Below, one piece after another: positions 14,205 through 22,711 of a stretch of 42,045 nt of DNA. Every line of letters starts with the position of its first letter. The first letter of the stretch is position 1. Origin of the DNA: Prevotella sp. UBA2746 (GTDB taxonomy: Bacteria > Bacteroidota > Bacteroidia > Bacteroidales > Bacteroidaceae); the NCBI GenBank assembly GCA_002353555.1, contig DEJO01000025.1, positions 43,934 through 85,978 of the forward strand, given 5' to 3'. The notes under the pieces are model-generated. The model was not told the origin of the DNA. It was given only the letters and a program-made list of their open reading frames with translations, and ran no database searches. The position numbers and the translations under genes are program-made.

Positions 14205-14296
14205 CGATTTGACAACTTACGACTTACAGGGTTGTTGCCGTCACCTTATTGTTGATCAACAAATGGGGGAGGCGTAAATCGTAAATTGTCAAATCG
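14205..14296. terminator. Long inverted repeat downstream of rpiB
   Basis: 14205-14222 and 14279-14296 pair at 17 of 18 positions (core CGATTTGACAA). The loop contains the perfect palindrome TTGTTGATCAACAA at 14249-14262. It lies between the end of the AAA fragment and the end of rpiB (minus strand), so it may end both transcripts, but there is no clear U-run. Confidence 0.4.
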
Positions 14297-14307
14297 CAAA
14301 ATGGAGA

Positions 14308-14757
14308 TTATCCCCTTACAGGAATCTTCTCGACACGGCGCTGGTGGCGTGCTCCCTCGAAGGTTGCCTTGAAGAAGGCATCGAGGATGGTGCCGGCAGT
14401 CTTGTTGTCGATGAAGCGTCCGGGCAGTACGATACAGTTGGCATCGTTGTGCTGGCGGATCAGTCCGGCAACTTCTTTGTTGAATGCCAGACCTGCACGC
14501 ACACCCTGGTGCTTGTTCAGCGTGATGGTCATTCCTTCACCGCTGCCACAGATGGCTATGCCGGGATAGATGTCACCGCGCTCGATGGCTTCTGCCAACG
14601 GGTGGGCATAGTCAGGATAGTCAACACTGATGTCGCTGTTTGTTCCGAAGTCTTCTACGGGGTAGCCTTTCTCTTCGAGATACTGCATGACATACTGCTT
14701 CAAAGGATAGCCAGCATGGTCGCTGGCAACACCTACTCTTTTGATTTCCATAAGCAT
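14308..14757 (-). CDS. rpiB: Ribose-5-phosphate isomerase B
   Basis: Interconverts ribose 5-phosphate and ribulose 5-phosphate in the non-oxidative pentose phosphate pathway; cytoplasmic. 149 residues, usual family length (start ATG at 14757; MEIKRVG at 14751 is an alternative). Motifs: VASDHAGYPLK at the N-terminus, AICGSGEGMTITLNKHQGVRAG with the catalytic cysteine, and IRQHNDANCIVLPGR with the phosphate-binding/active-site His. It lies downstream of tkt on the same strand, and the two act in the same pathway. The 278-base spacer between them is filled with repeats (14787-14973), so co-transcription is not certain. Confidence 0.95.
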   Translation of the reverse strand: MLMEIKRVGVASDHAGYPLKQYVMQYLEEKGYPVEDFGTNSDISVDYPDYAHPLAEAIERGDIYPGIAICGSGEGMTITLNKHQGVRAGLAFNKEVAGLIRQHNDANCIVLPGRFIDNKTAGTILDAFFKATFEGARHQRRVEKIPVRG

Positions 14758-14914
14758 TAACTTTTTGTTGTTGTTATAATATATTCAAGTTTCGCTTGTT
14801 GCTCAACTTTGGAGTGGAAAGGAATGGAAGGGGAGTTAGCAGCTTCGCTGCTGGAGTGAAAGGGACGATAGTTTTCTTTATTTGGAGGTTCTGATGTCCA
14901 TTTAACTCCTTTTT

Positions 14915-14973
14915 CGCTCGACCTTTGGTCGCTTTCCTATGGAAAGAACTCCCTTTTAACTTCCGAAAGTTGA
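14915..14973. repeat. Dispersed REP-like element, copy 1
   Basis: Three short palindromic blocks in a row: GACCTTTGGTC, CTTTCCTATGGAAAG and AACTTCCGAAAGTT. The same arrangement, with GACTTTAAGTC and CTTTCCTTTGGAAAG, occurs at 18913-18960. Both copies are preceded by TTCAAGTTTCGC. Upstream in this spacer is the hairpin AGCAGCTTCGCTGCT (14838-14852) and a CAACTTT block (14804) complementary to AAAGTTG of the element. Confidence 0.65.
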
Positions 14974-15035
14974 ATAATATCTTTTTATCGCTTTTTTGTT
15001 AGGTCGGGATACCGATGCTTTCAATCCACGGTCTT

Positions 15036-17048
15036 TTACAGCATGGCTTTCACCTGCTTGTAGACATTCTCGCCAGTGTAGCCGAGTTTCTCGTCGAGCA
15101 CCTTGTAGGGAGCAGAGAATCCGAAGCTGGGCATACCCCATACCTTACCGTTGGCACCAACGAGACCTTCGAGGGTGACGGGCAGTCCGGCGGTCATACC
15201 GAACACCTTGGCACCTGTCGGGATGATGCTCTCCTGATACTCTTTCGGCTGCTGGCGGAAGAGTCCTTCGGAAGGCACGCTGACGATGCGCACCTTGACG
15301 CCGTCCTTGCGCAACAGTTCGGCTCCGGCAACAAGCGTAGAGACTTCAGAACCGCTGGCGAGCAGGATGATGTCATAGTCGGCATCGCTGCCAGCCACGA
15401 TGTATGCACCTTTGCGTGCTTGTTCGTAATCGTTGCCGGCAGGCAGCTTGGCAATGTTCTGTCGGGAGAAGATGAGTGCCGTAGGTGTCTCCATGTTCTC
15501 CATAGCCATAGCCCAGCAGACGGTAGTCTCGTCGGCATCGGCAGGGCGGAAGACGCGGATGGAGTCCTTGCCGTGATGGTTCTTCAGTTTCTCCATCAGG
15601 CGAATCTGTGCTTCCTGCTCCACAGGCTCGTGTGTAGGACCGTCCTCACCGACGCGGAAGGCATCGTGGGTCCAGATGAACTTGATGGGTACCTCCATGA
15701 GGGCTGCCATACGTGCGGCGGGCTTCATGTAGTCGGAGAATACGAAGAAGGTACCGCAGGCAGGGATGACGCCGCCGTGCAGGTACATACCGATACACAT
15801 GCAAGCCATTGTCAGCTCGGCGACACCAGCCTGGAAGAAAGCACCTTCGAAGTCGTTGCGTACGATGCTCTTGGTCTTCTTCAGGAAGCCGTCTGTCTTG
15901 TCGGAGTTGCTCAGGTCGGCAGAAGCACAGATCATGTTGGGTACCTGTTCAGCCAGTATACCCAAGCAGGCTGCTGAGGCAGCACGTGTGGCGCTGCCTT
16001 CCTTCTGGGTGACGGCACTCCAGTCTACTTTCGGGGCGTTGCCGCTGAACCACTCCTTCATCATTGCCGCCTTCTCAGGGTTGGCTTTTGCCCAAGCCTC
16101 CTCCTGCGCCTTGCGTTCAGCGACAATTTTCTTCAGTTCTTCTTTGCGGGCAGCATAGAGCTCAGCTACTTCCGGGAATATCTGGAACGGGTTCTCAGGG
16201 TCGGCACCCAGGTTTTTCATCGTGTTCACGTAGGCATCGCCGCCAAGCGGTGCGCCGTGGGTGTTGATGCAAGCCTCATAGCTCGTGCCGTCGGCACGCA
16301 GGGCACCCTTGCCCATGACGGTCTTTCCGATGATAAGTGTCGGACGTTCCGTCTCTTTCTGTGCCTCGATGAGGGCAGCGCGTATCTCGTCAGCATCGTT
16401 GCCGTTGCAGGTCAGCACATTCCATCCCCATGCCTTGTACTTGGCAGCGGTGTCTTCGCTCATGACCACCTTTGTTTCGGTAGAAAGCTGGATGTCGTTG
16501 GAGTCGTAGAACATGATGAGGTTGCTCAGTCCGAGGTTGCCGGCGATGCGTCCCGTTCCCTGTGAAATCTCTTCTTCTACGCCACCGTCAGAGATATAAG
16601 CATAGATTTTATGCTGCATCACCTCCTTGCCCAGCTTCTCGGCGAGGAACTTCTCGGCGACGGCAGCACCTGCGGCGTAGGTATGTCCCTGTCCGAGAGG
16701 TCCGCTCGTGTTCTCGATGCCGCGGAAGAGGTCGCGCTCCGGGTGTCCTGGGGTGGGGGAGTCCCACTGGCGGAACTGCTTCAGTTCGTCCATCGTGAAC
16801 CAACCCTGCAACGCCAATGCGGAATAGAGCATCGGCGACATGTGACCTGGGTCGAGGAAGAAACGGTCACGGCCAGCCCATGTCGGGTTTTCGGGGTCAT
16901 AGACTAAGAATTCAGAGAAAAGAACGTTGATAAAGTCAGCGCCACCCATCGCACCACCAGGGTGTCCTGAGTTAGCTTTTTCAACCATTGATGCAGCCAA
17001 GATGCGGATATTATCTGCTGCACGGTTCATGAGTTGTTTGTTGTTCAT
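15036..17048 (-). CDS. tkt: Transketolase
   Basis: Thiamine-diphosphate enzyme that moves two-carbon units between sugar phosphates in the non-oxidative pentose phosphate pathway. 670 residues, full length. Visible signatures: SGHPGGAMGGADFINVLF at the N-terminus, GPLGQGHTYAAGAAVAEK, the ThDP/metal region ISDGGVEEEISQGTG near residue 153, the pyrimidine-domain GAFFQAGVAELTMACMCIGM and THDAFRVGEDGPTHEPVEQ. A -7 box at 17120-17127 (minus strand) gives a leader of about 65 bases. rpiB follows downstream. No anomalies were seen. Confidence 0.96.
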   Translation of the reverse strand: MNNKQLMNRAADNIRILAASMVEKANSGHPGGAMGGADFINVLFSEFLVYDPENPTWAGRDRFFLDPGHMSPMLYSALALQGWFTMDELKQFRQWDSPTPGHPERDLFRGIENTSGPLGQGHTYAAGAAVAEKFLAEKLGKEVMQHKIYAYISDGGVEEEISQGTGRIAGNLGLSNLIMFYDSNDIQLSTETKVVMSEDTAAKYKAWGWNVLTCNGNDADEIRAALIEAQKETERPTLIIGKTVMGKGALRADGTSYEACINTHGAPLGGDAYVNTMKNLGADPENPFQIFPEVAELYAARKEELKKIVAERKAQEEAWAKANPEKAAMMKEWFSGNAPKVDWSAVTQKEGSATRAASAACLGILAEQVPNMICASADLSNSDKTDGFLKKTKSIVRNDFEGAFFQAGVAELTMACMCIGMYLHGGVIPACGTFFVFSDYMKPAARMAALMEVPIKFIWTHDAFRVGEDGPTHEPVEQEAQIRLMEKLKNHHGKDSIRVFRPADADETTVCWAMAMENMETPTALIFSRQNIAKLPAGNDYEQARKGAYIVAGSDADYDIILLASGSEVSTLVAGAELLRKDGVKVRIVSVPSEGLFRQQPKEYQESIIPTGAKVFGMTAGLPVTLEGLVGANGKVWGMPSFGFSAPYKVLDEKLGYTGENVYKQVKAML

Positions 17049-17119
17049 ATGGGTTGTTGTTAGTTGTTTTCGTTCAATGATGCTACATGCTCAGGGGTAT
17101 GGCATGCCGCAATCTTTGG

Positions 17120-17127
17120 CAAAGATA
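17120..17127 (-). promoter_or_regulatory. -7 element of the tkt promoter
   Basis: Reads TATCTTTG on the minus strand, 72 bases upstream of the tkt ATG. No clear TTTG is present at the -33 distance. Confidence 0.45.
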
Positions 17128-17162
17128 CGGATAAAAAATGGAATGACCGAGAAAAAGACGTG

Positions 17163-17528
17163 CTATTTTACCACTTCAACGATACATTTCACCACACCCT
17201 GTCTGAGCATCTCCAGTTCTTTGGCTGCCTTCCAGGACAAATCGACCACCATTCCTTTTCCGAAAGGACCTCTGTCGACGACTCTCACGATGACACTCTT
17301 GCCGTTGGTCTGGTTGGTTACTTTCAGGCGGGTGCCGAACGGATGCTTGCGATGGGCGCATACCAAGTCGTTCATGTTGAGCCGTTCGCCACTGGCGGTG
17401 CGTGTACCGTGCATGCGCTTGGCGTAGTAGGTAGCCTTGCCGTGTTGTACCTGTTGGGCTGTGGCTGGCAGCAAGGCAAAGCACCAGAAGGCCATCCACA
17501 TGAGCAGTCGTGCTGATAGTCGTTTCAT
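17163..17528 (-). CDS. RlpA-like double-psi beta-barrel protein
   Basis: A 121-residue exported protein from the ATG at 17528 (MKRLSARLLMWMAFWCFALL, signal peptide ending near ATA-QQ). A longer frame to 17606 adds an unrelated N-terminus. The mature part is almost only the RlpA double-psi barrel: GKATYYAKRMHGTRTASGE, then PFGTRLKVTN and VVDRGPFGKGMVVDLSWKAA. RlpA proteins are septal lytic transglycosylases acting on stem-peptide-free glycan. This short form lacks the SPOR domain, and the signal region has a Cys (WCF) but no clear lipobox. Peptidoglycan remodelling is therefore the family role, not proven here. Confidence 0.85.
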   Translation of the reverse strand: MKRLSARLLMWMAFWCFALLPATAQQVQHGKATYYAKRMHGTRTASGERLNMNDLVCAHRKHPFGTRLKVTNQTNGKSVIVRVVDRGPFGKGMVVDLSWKAAKELEMLRQGVVKCIVEVVK

Positions 17529-17599
17529 AAGCGTGTCGGTTTTTGTTGATATGTGTTGACGTGTCTGTAAAAGCGTGTGAGCCCCTTGGCTGCCGGAGG

Positions 17600-18766
17600 T
17601 CAGCAAACCTTATGAGCCCCTTGGCTGATGATGATGTCTATCACCTGTGGCAGCTTTTGGAAGCGTTCTGCATATTGTTGTCTGGCGGTCGCGATAAACT
17701 GGTCGTACAGTTCGTCTTTGACCAAGTTGATGGTGCATCCGCCAAAGCCGCCGCCCATGATGCGTGATCCAGTGACTCCACACTGTTTGGCGATGTCGTT
17801 CAGGAAGTCGAGTTCCTCGCATGACACCTCATACTCCTTACTCAATCCTTCGTGGGTCTGATACATCATCTTGCCTACCGTTTCATAGTCGCCACGGGTG
17901 AGTGCTTCACAAACGTTCAGCACGCGATCTTTCTCGCCGAGTACAAAACGGGCGCGGCGATAGTCTTCTTCGCCCACCTCCTGACGCACCTCTTCCAACT
18001 GTTCCCAGGTGCAGTCGCGAAGTGTTTCAAAAATAGCTTCAGGATGTTTGGCAGCAATATGTCGGACAACATTCTCGCATGAGTTGCGCCGGTCGTTGTA
18101 GGGAGAGCCAGAGAGCTCGTGTTTCACGCACGAGTTGAGCAGTACCAACCGATAGCCTTCAGGTGAACATGGGAAGTATTCAAACTCACGGCTTCGGCAG
18201 TCGAGTCGCATCAACTTACCTTTCTCACCGAAGATGCTGGCAAATTGGTCCATGATGCCGCAGTTCACACCACAGTAGTTGTGTTCCGTAGCCTGTCCTG
18301 CCAATGCCATATCCCACTTGCTGACCTTGTTGTTGCCAAACAGGTCGTTCAGTCCGCAGGCAAAGCAACTCTCCATGGCTGCCGACGACGACATGCCGGC
18401 ACCTAACGGCACGTCTCCGGCAAAGGCAACGTTGAAGCCTTTGACGGGAACGCCTAATTTCTGCATCTCTTTGGCAATGCCGAAAATATATCTTGCCCAC
18501 GAAGTACGTGGTCCTTTTTCATCGTTCAGGTGGAAGTCCACACGGTCTTTCATGTCTATAGCGTAGCACATGACCGTGTCTTCCGAGCCGTTGATGCGCA
18601 TTTCGGCAGTGATACCTTTGTCTACAGCACCTGGAAAGACGTAGCCTCCGTTATAGTCGGTATGCTCACCGATGAGGTTGATGCGTCCCGGTGCGAAGTA
18701 GATGTTTCCGGTCTTGCCGTCGAAGTGCTTTACAAACCGTTTTCTAACTTCTTCGATTGCAATCAT
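17600..18766 (-). CDS. galK: Galactokinase
   Basis: Phosphorylates D-galactose with ATP to galactose 1-phosphate (Leloir pathway), cytoplasmic GHMP kinase. 388 residues. Motifs in order: galactose-binding GRINLIGEHTDYNGG (27-41), the ATP-binding GHMP loop PLGAGMSSSAAME, CGIMDQFASIFG with the catalytic Asp region, and the C-terminal GSRIMGGGFGGCTINLV. galM lies upstream on the same strand, 201 bases away. A strong bidirectional hairpin and a REP-like repeat lie between them, so read-through from galM may be partial. No consensus promoter was found directly in front of galK. Confidence 0.96.
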   Translation of the reverse strand: MIAIEEVRKRFVKHFDGKTGNIYFAPGRINLIGEHTDYNGGYVFPGAVDKGITAEMRINGSEDTVMCYAIDMKDRVDFHLNDEKGPRTSWARYIFGIAKEMQKLGVPVKGFNVAFAGDVPLGAGMSSSAAMESCFACGLNDLFGNNKVSKWDMALAGQATEHNYCGVNCGIMDQFASIFGEKGKLMRLDCRSREFEYFPCSPEGYRLVLLNSCVKHELSGSPYNDRRNSCENVVRHIAAKHPEAIFETLRDCTWEQLEEVRQEVGEEDYRRARFVLGEKDRVLNVCEALTRGDYETVGKMMYQTHEGLSKEYEVSCEELDFLNDIAKQCGVTGSRIMGGGFGGCTINLVKDELYDQFIATARQQYAERFQKLPQVIDIIISQGAHKVC

Positions 18767-18802
18767 GTTTTGAGGGAGTTAAAAGGGAGTTAAAGGGAAA
18801 TA

Positions 18803-18867
18803 AAAAGGACAATAGAGTTTGCATTACAACATGTATTTGCTGTCTGTTTACCATCTATTGTCCTTTT
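18803..18867. terminator. Bidirectional terminator-like hairpin between galM and galK
   Basis: AAAAGGACAATAGA (18803-18816) pairs perfectly with TCTATTGTCCTTTT (18854-18867); each arm ends in a T-run on one strand. It is placed after galM and before galK in transcription order, so it should stop or attenuate galM transcripts. Confidence 0.6.
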
Positions 18868-18912
18868 ATCTCTACCTATATCATGATTTAAATTCAAGTT
18901 TCGCATTCGCTC

Positions 18913-18960
18913 CGCTCGACTTTAAGTCGCTTTCCTTTGGAAAGAACTTCCGAAAGTTGA
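18913..18960. repeat. Dispersed REP-like element, copy 2
   Basis: The cleanest copy: CGCTCGACTTTAAGTCGCTT, then CTTTCCTTTGGAAAG, then AACTTCCGAAAGTT, ending eight bases before the galM stop codon. See copy 1 at 14915-14973 and the partial inverted copy at 31591-31619. Confidence 0.7.
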
Positions 18961-18967
18961 GCTTAAA

Positions 18968-20053
18968 TTATACCGTACCGAATTGGTATACCGTCTTTTG
19001 TGTGTATTTAGCTCCCGGTTCCAAGATGACCGATGGGAAATATGGACGGTTGGGTGTGTCGGGGAAGTGCTGGCACTCGAAGCAGACGGCAGAGCGGCGC
19101 GGGAAGGTGGTGCCGTTGACACCGTTGACAACCTTGTTGCCGTTCTTAGTATAGAGTTGCATGCCCGGTTCTGTGGTGTAGACCTCCAATGTTCGGCCGC
19201 TGACAGGTTCTTCCAACCGTGCAGCAAAGCTCAGTTCACCTTCTTCCTTCTTGTTCAGCACGAAGCAATGGTCGTAGCCACCACCGTTCTTTATCTGTTC
19301 ACAGTCGGCATCGATGTCCTTGCTCAGTTCCTTTGGCTGCCGGAAGTCGAACGGTGTGTCGGCAACCTTGAGAATTTCTCCTGTAGGAATGCCCGTATGG
19401 TCTATCGGCAGGAAGAAGTCTGCATTGATTTCGCATACCTGATTGTCGATGACTGGAGTAGGATTGGCAATGCCTTGCAGACTGAAGTAGGCATGGTTGG
19501 TCAGGTTGATGATCGTCTTCTTGTTGCTCGTAGCTTGATATTTGATGACCAACTCATCATTGTCGGTGAAGGTATAGGCTACCCACACGATGACCTCGCC
19601 CGTGAAGCCTTCCTCGCCGTATGAACTGACGTATTTCAAGACGATGGCATGGTCGCTTACCTGGTTGGCATCCCACACACGGGCATGGAAGCCGGTAGGT
19701 CCACCGTGAAGGGCGTTAGGCTCGTTGTTGATGGCAAGCTGATATTCCTTACCGTTCAACTGGAACTTGCCGTCCTTGATGCGGTTGCCGTAACGACCGA
19801 TGAGCGTCGAGAGGAAAGGTGCAGGTGAGTTGATGGCATCCTTGATGCTGGCATGTCCCTGAATGACGTTGGCAAGGTTGCCGTCTTTGTCAGGTACCAT
19901 GATGGCAACGATGGCACCGCCATAGTTGGTAACTGCAACCTCATGTCCGAGGCTGTTCTTCAGAATGTATAAATCTGTTTGCTTACCGTTGATAGTGGTC
20001 TGGAAGTCTTCTCTTCTCAGCCCACAGATGTTTTCGGTTTCCGTGTTACTCAT
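18968..20053 (-). CDS. galM: Galactose mutarotase (aldose 1-epimerase)
   Basis: Interconverts alpha and beta anomers of galactose, supplying the alpha form to GalK. 361 residues from the ATG at 20053 (MSNTETENICGLRREDF); the frame extends to 20092, but that start would lie close to the probable promoter and gives a non-homologous N-terminus. Motifs: LIGRYGNRIKDGKF, NALHGGPTGFHARVWD with a conserved His, NLTNHAYFSLQG with the catalytic His, GGGYDHCFVL and EVYTTEPGMQLYTKNG with the catalytic Glu. There is no signal peptide, so it is cytoplasmic. galK follows after a hairpin. Confidence 0.94.
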   Translation of the reverse strand: MSNTETENICGLRREDFQTTINGKQTDLYILKNSLGHEVAVTNYGGAIVAIMVPDKDGNLANVIQGHASIKDAINSPAPFLSTLIGRYGNRIKDGKFQLNGKEYQLAINNEPNALHGGPTGFHARVWDANQVSDHAIVLKYVSSYGEEGFTGEVIVWVAYTFTDNDELVIKYQATSNKKTIINLTNHAYFSLQGIANPTPVIDNQVCEINADFFLPIDHTGIPTGEILKVADTPFDFRQPKELSKDIDADCEQIKNGGGYDHCFVLNKKEEGELSFAARLEEPVSGRTLEVYTTEPGMQLYTKNGNKVVNGVNGTTFPRRSAVCFECQHFPDTPNRPYFPSVILEPGAKYTQKTVYQFGTV

Positions 20054-20131
20054 AATATCCTTGTTTTTAGTTGTACTAATAGATGAATGCAAAGTAACGA
20101 AAAAATAACGAGAAAGGCAAATGAAACGATA

Positions 20132-20176
20132 AAAAAGCGGCTCTTAGTGCGTTAAAAACACTTAAAGCCGCTTTTT
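20132..20176. terminator. Bidirectional terminator after folC
   Basis: AAAAAGCGGCTCTTAGTG (20132-20149) and CACTTAAAGCCGCTTTTT (20159-20176) pair along their length with one mismatch. T-runs follow on both strands. It ends the grpE-dnaJ-folC transcript and separates it from galM. Confidence 0.75.
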
Positions 20177-20192
20177 GTCCTTGTTGTTCCGA

Positions 20193-21497
20193 CTATTCTT
20201 TGGTGATAGTCGACAGTAAATCTGCTACAATATAGCTGCTTCCGCCCACGAAGATGAAATCGTCTGGAGCCGCATCATGGAGGGCTGCCTGGTAGGCTTC
20301 CGATACCTTATTATATATGTTACCGTCCAACTGGTGGGCTCTTCCGAAGGTTGCCACATCATCCGCTGGAATGGCACGATGGTTGTCGGCTTGCGTCCAG
20401 TAATAAACCGCATGTTTTGGCAACAGTTCCATCACCGTATTGATGTCTTTGTCGTCAACCATACCGAAGACGATGCGCAATTTGCGGCACGGCTGTTTCA
20501 GAATCTGGCGGCTCAGGTATTGCCATCCTCCTACGTTGTGCCCCGTGTCGCAGACGACCTTCGGATGCTCTTGGAGCACCTGCCAGCGTCCCATCAGCCC
20601 AGTGTTTTCGACAACATGGGCAATACCATTGGATATGCAAGCGGGAGCGATGGGGCGGGAGAGCGATGGTGCAAGGATAGAAATTGCAGTCAGGATGGTC
20701 TGCTTGTTTTTCGTCTGATAGTCGCCTTTCAGTTCAAAGTCGATATCCTTGCCCAGTTCTTCCAGGTCCTGTGCAAAGGTGATAGGGGCATGTTTCTCTT
20801 TTGCCTTAGCTTCAAAGACGGGACGTGTCTCTTCGGTGTATTCGCCGATGACAACGGGAATGCTTTCTTTGATGATGCCTGCCTTCTCAGCTGCAATTTT
20901 AGCCAATGTGTCGCCAAGGAAGCCGGTATGGTCGAAAGAGATGTTGGTGATGACTGAAAGGATGGGCGTTATGATGTTGGTACAATCGAGACGTCCCCCC
21001 AGTCCTACCTCTATTACGGCGATGTCTACCTGCTGGTCGGCAAAGTATTTGAATGCCATCGCTGTGGTCAACTCAAAAAAGGAGGGGAAGAGTCGTTTGG
21101 CCGTTTGGTTGTTTGGTTGTTTGGTCGTTTGGTTGTTTGGTTGATTGGCCGTTTGGTCGTTCCACTGGATATAGTTTGCAACGAAGTTGATTACATATTC
21201 CTCGCTGACACACTGTCCGTTAACACGAATGCGCTCACGGAAATCGACAAGATGTGGGGACGTGTAGAGTCCTACTTTGTAGCCTGCTTCCTGAAGTATC
21301 GATGCTATGGTGTGCGAACAAGAACCTTTGCCGTTGGTTCCAGCAATGTGGACGGTCTTGAACAGGCGATGCGGATGTCCATAGTGTTCGTCCAGTGCCA
21401 GGGTGTTGTCAAGTCCCTCTTTATAAGCAGAAGCACCCACATGTTCGAAAACAGGGGTGCTATGGTATAGATATTCGATAGTCTCTTGATAGTTCAT
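20193..21497 (-). CDS. folC: Folylpolyglutamate / dihydrofolate synthase
   Basis: ATP-dependent ligase of the Mur-ligase superfamily that adds glutamate to dihydropteroate and folates. 434 residues. Motifs: P-loop HIAGTNGKGSCSHTIASIL (50-68), LYTSPHLVDFRERI, the conserved VGLGGRLDCTNI, SFDHTGFLGDTL with IAAEKAGIIK, and CDTGHNVGGWQYLS near the C-terminus. It lies 9 bases after dnaJ, probably in one operon with grpE-dnaJ. Odd feature: residues 112-135 (QWNDQTANQPNNQTTKQP and on) are an Asn/Gln/Thr-rich insert encoded by eight imperfect 8-bp repeats, placed between the lid region and FPSFFELTTAMAF. The reading frame is intact. Confidence 0.93.
   Translation of the reverse strand: MNYQETIEYLYHSTPVFEHVGASAYKEGLDNTLALDEHYGHPHRLFKTVHIAGTNGKGSCSHTIASILQEAGYKVGLYTSPHLVDFRERIRVNGQCVSEEYVINFVANYIQWNDQTANQPNNQTTKQPNNQTAKRLFPSFFELTTAMAFKYFADQQVDIAVIEVGLGGRLDCTNIITPILSVITNISFDHTGFLGDTLAKIAAEKAGIIKESIPVVIGEYTEETRPVFEAKAKEKHAPITFAQDLEELGKDIDFELKGDYQTKNKQTILTAISILAPSLSRPIAPACISNGIAHVVENTGLMGRWQVLQEHPKVVCDTGHNVGGWQYLSRQILKQPCRKLRIVFGMVDDKDINTVMELLPKHAVYYWTQADNHRAIPADDVATFGRAHQLDGNIYNKVSEAYQAALHDAAPDDFIFVGGSSYIVADLLSTITKE
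21095..21158. repeat. Eight tandem octamers inside folC
   Basis: Plus-strand units GTTTGGCC, GTTTGGTT (x2), GTTTGGTC, GTTTGGTT (x2), GATTGGCC, GTTTGGTC, 64 bp in all. As the unit is 8 bp, gain or loss of one unit would shift the folC frame. The units differ from each other, which lowers slippage. Confidence 0.85.
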
Positions 21498-21506
21498 GTC
21501 CTTATC

Positions 21507-22661
21507 TTAGCTGAAATAGTTGCGGAACTTCTGGAAAATGCTTTCCTTCGTGGAAGTGTCGCCCTTGAAGTTGTCACTGTCCTTGAAGCGTTCAATGGCT
21601 TCACGCTCATCCTTGGATAGTGTCTTTGGCACGTAAACGCTGATGTTGACAATCAGATCACCTTTCTCGTTGCCGTAACCTCTCACGGGCATGAGACCTT
21701 TGTCGCGCAGTCGGAGTGTCTTTCCCGGTTGTGTTCCCGGCTCTATCTTGATTTTCACGTTGTTGCCTTCGATAGTCGGTATCTCTACAGTACCGCCAAG
21801 GGCAGCCGTCGGGAAGTCGAGCAGCAGGTTGTAGAGCAGGTTGTTGCCATCGCGTACAAACGTTTCGTTGGGTTCTTCTTCAATGTAAACCTGTATGTCT
21901 CCCGTGATGCCGTTGTGTCTGCCTGCGTTACCCTTGCCAGGGACGTTGACCACCATCACACCTGCCGGGATGTTGATTTCAACCACCTCCTCGCCTTTCA
22001 CGACACCTTCTCCGTGACAGTGGTGGCACTTATTCTTGATAATCTTTCCTTCACCACCGCAGACATGACAGGTCGTCTGTGTCTGCATCATGCCGAAGAT
22101 GCTCTGCTGGGTGCGTATTTCCATGCCCGATCCATGACAGTTGGGGCACGTTTCGCTGCCACTGCCACCCTCGGCGCCTGTTCCGTGACAATGGTCGCAG
22201 GTGACATCCTTGCGTACCTTGAACTTCTTGGTGACACCGGTAGAGATTTCCTGAAGCGTCAGGCGTACCTTCAGCCGTAGGTCAGCACCGCGGTATTTAG
22301 GTGCCTGTCGGCTGCCGCCGCCGCCAAAGCCTCCGAAACCGCCACGGCCTCCAAACACATCACCAAACATCGAGAAGATGTCATCCATGGAGAAGCCGCC
22401 GCCACCAAAGCCTCCGAAGCCACCGGCACCAGCACCTGAGAGTCCTTCAAAGCCAAACTGGTCGTAGGTCTGCCGCTTCTGTGGGTCGTGGAGTACGTCG
22501 TAGGCTTCTGCTGCCTCCTTGAATTTCTCCTCCGCTTGCTTGTCACCCGGATTGCGGTCGGGATGGTATTTGATAGCTATCTTTCGATAGGCTTTCTTAA
22601 TCTCGTCTTCTGAAGCACCTTTGCTGACACCCAGCACCTCATAATAGTCTCTTTTCGCCAT
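21507..22661 (-). CDS. dnaJ: Chaperone protein DnaJ
   Basis: Hsp40 co-chaperone that delivers clients to DnaK and stimulates its ATPase. 384 residues from the ATG at 22661 (MAKRDYYEVLGVSKGAS); a longer frame from 22700 adds an unrelated start. Domains in order: J domain with the HPD motif (KYHPDRNPG), a Gly/Phe-rich region (GGFGGFGGGGFSMDD and repeats), four CxxCxGxG zinc motifs (CDHCHGTG, CPNCHGSG, CHVCGGEG, CHHCHGEG), and the C-terminal client-binding domains. Directly downstream of grpE (50-base gap) and 9 bases before folC. Complete, no anomalies. Confidence 0.97.
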   Translation of the reverse strand: MAKRDYYEVLGVSKGASEDEIKKAYRKIAIKYHPDRNPGDKQAEEKFKEAAEAYDVLHDPQKRQTYDQFGFEGLSGAGAGGFGGFGGGGFSMDDIFSMFGDVFGGRGGFGGFGGGGSRQAPKYRGADLRLKVRLTLQEISTGVTKKFKVRKDVTCDHCHGTGAEGGSGSETCPNCHGSGMEIRTQQSIFGMMQTQTTCHVCGGEGKIIKNKCHHCHGEGVVKGEEVVEINIPAGVMVVNVPGKGNAGRHNGITGDIQVYIEEEPNETFVRDGNNLLYNLLLDFPTAALGGTVEIPTIEGNNVKIKIEPGTQPGKTLRLRDKGLMPVRGYGNEKGDLIVNISVYVPKTLSKDEREAIERFKDSDNFKGDTSTKESIFQKFRNYFS

Positions 22662-22711
22662 TGTTGTTTCTTTTGTTGTATTGAGATGCGGCATAGCCAC
22701 ATCAAACGGAA

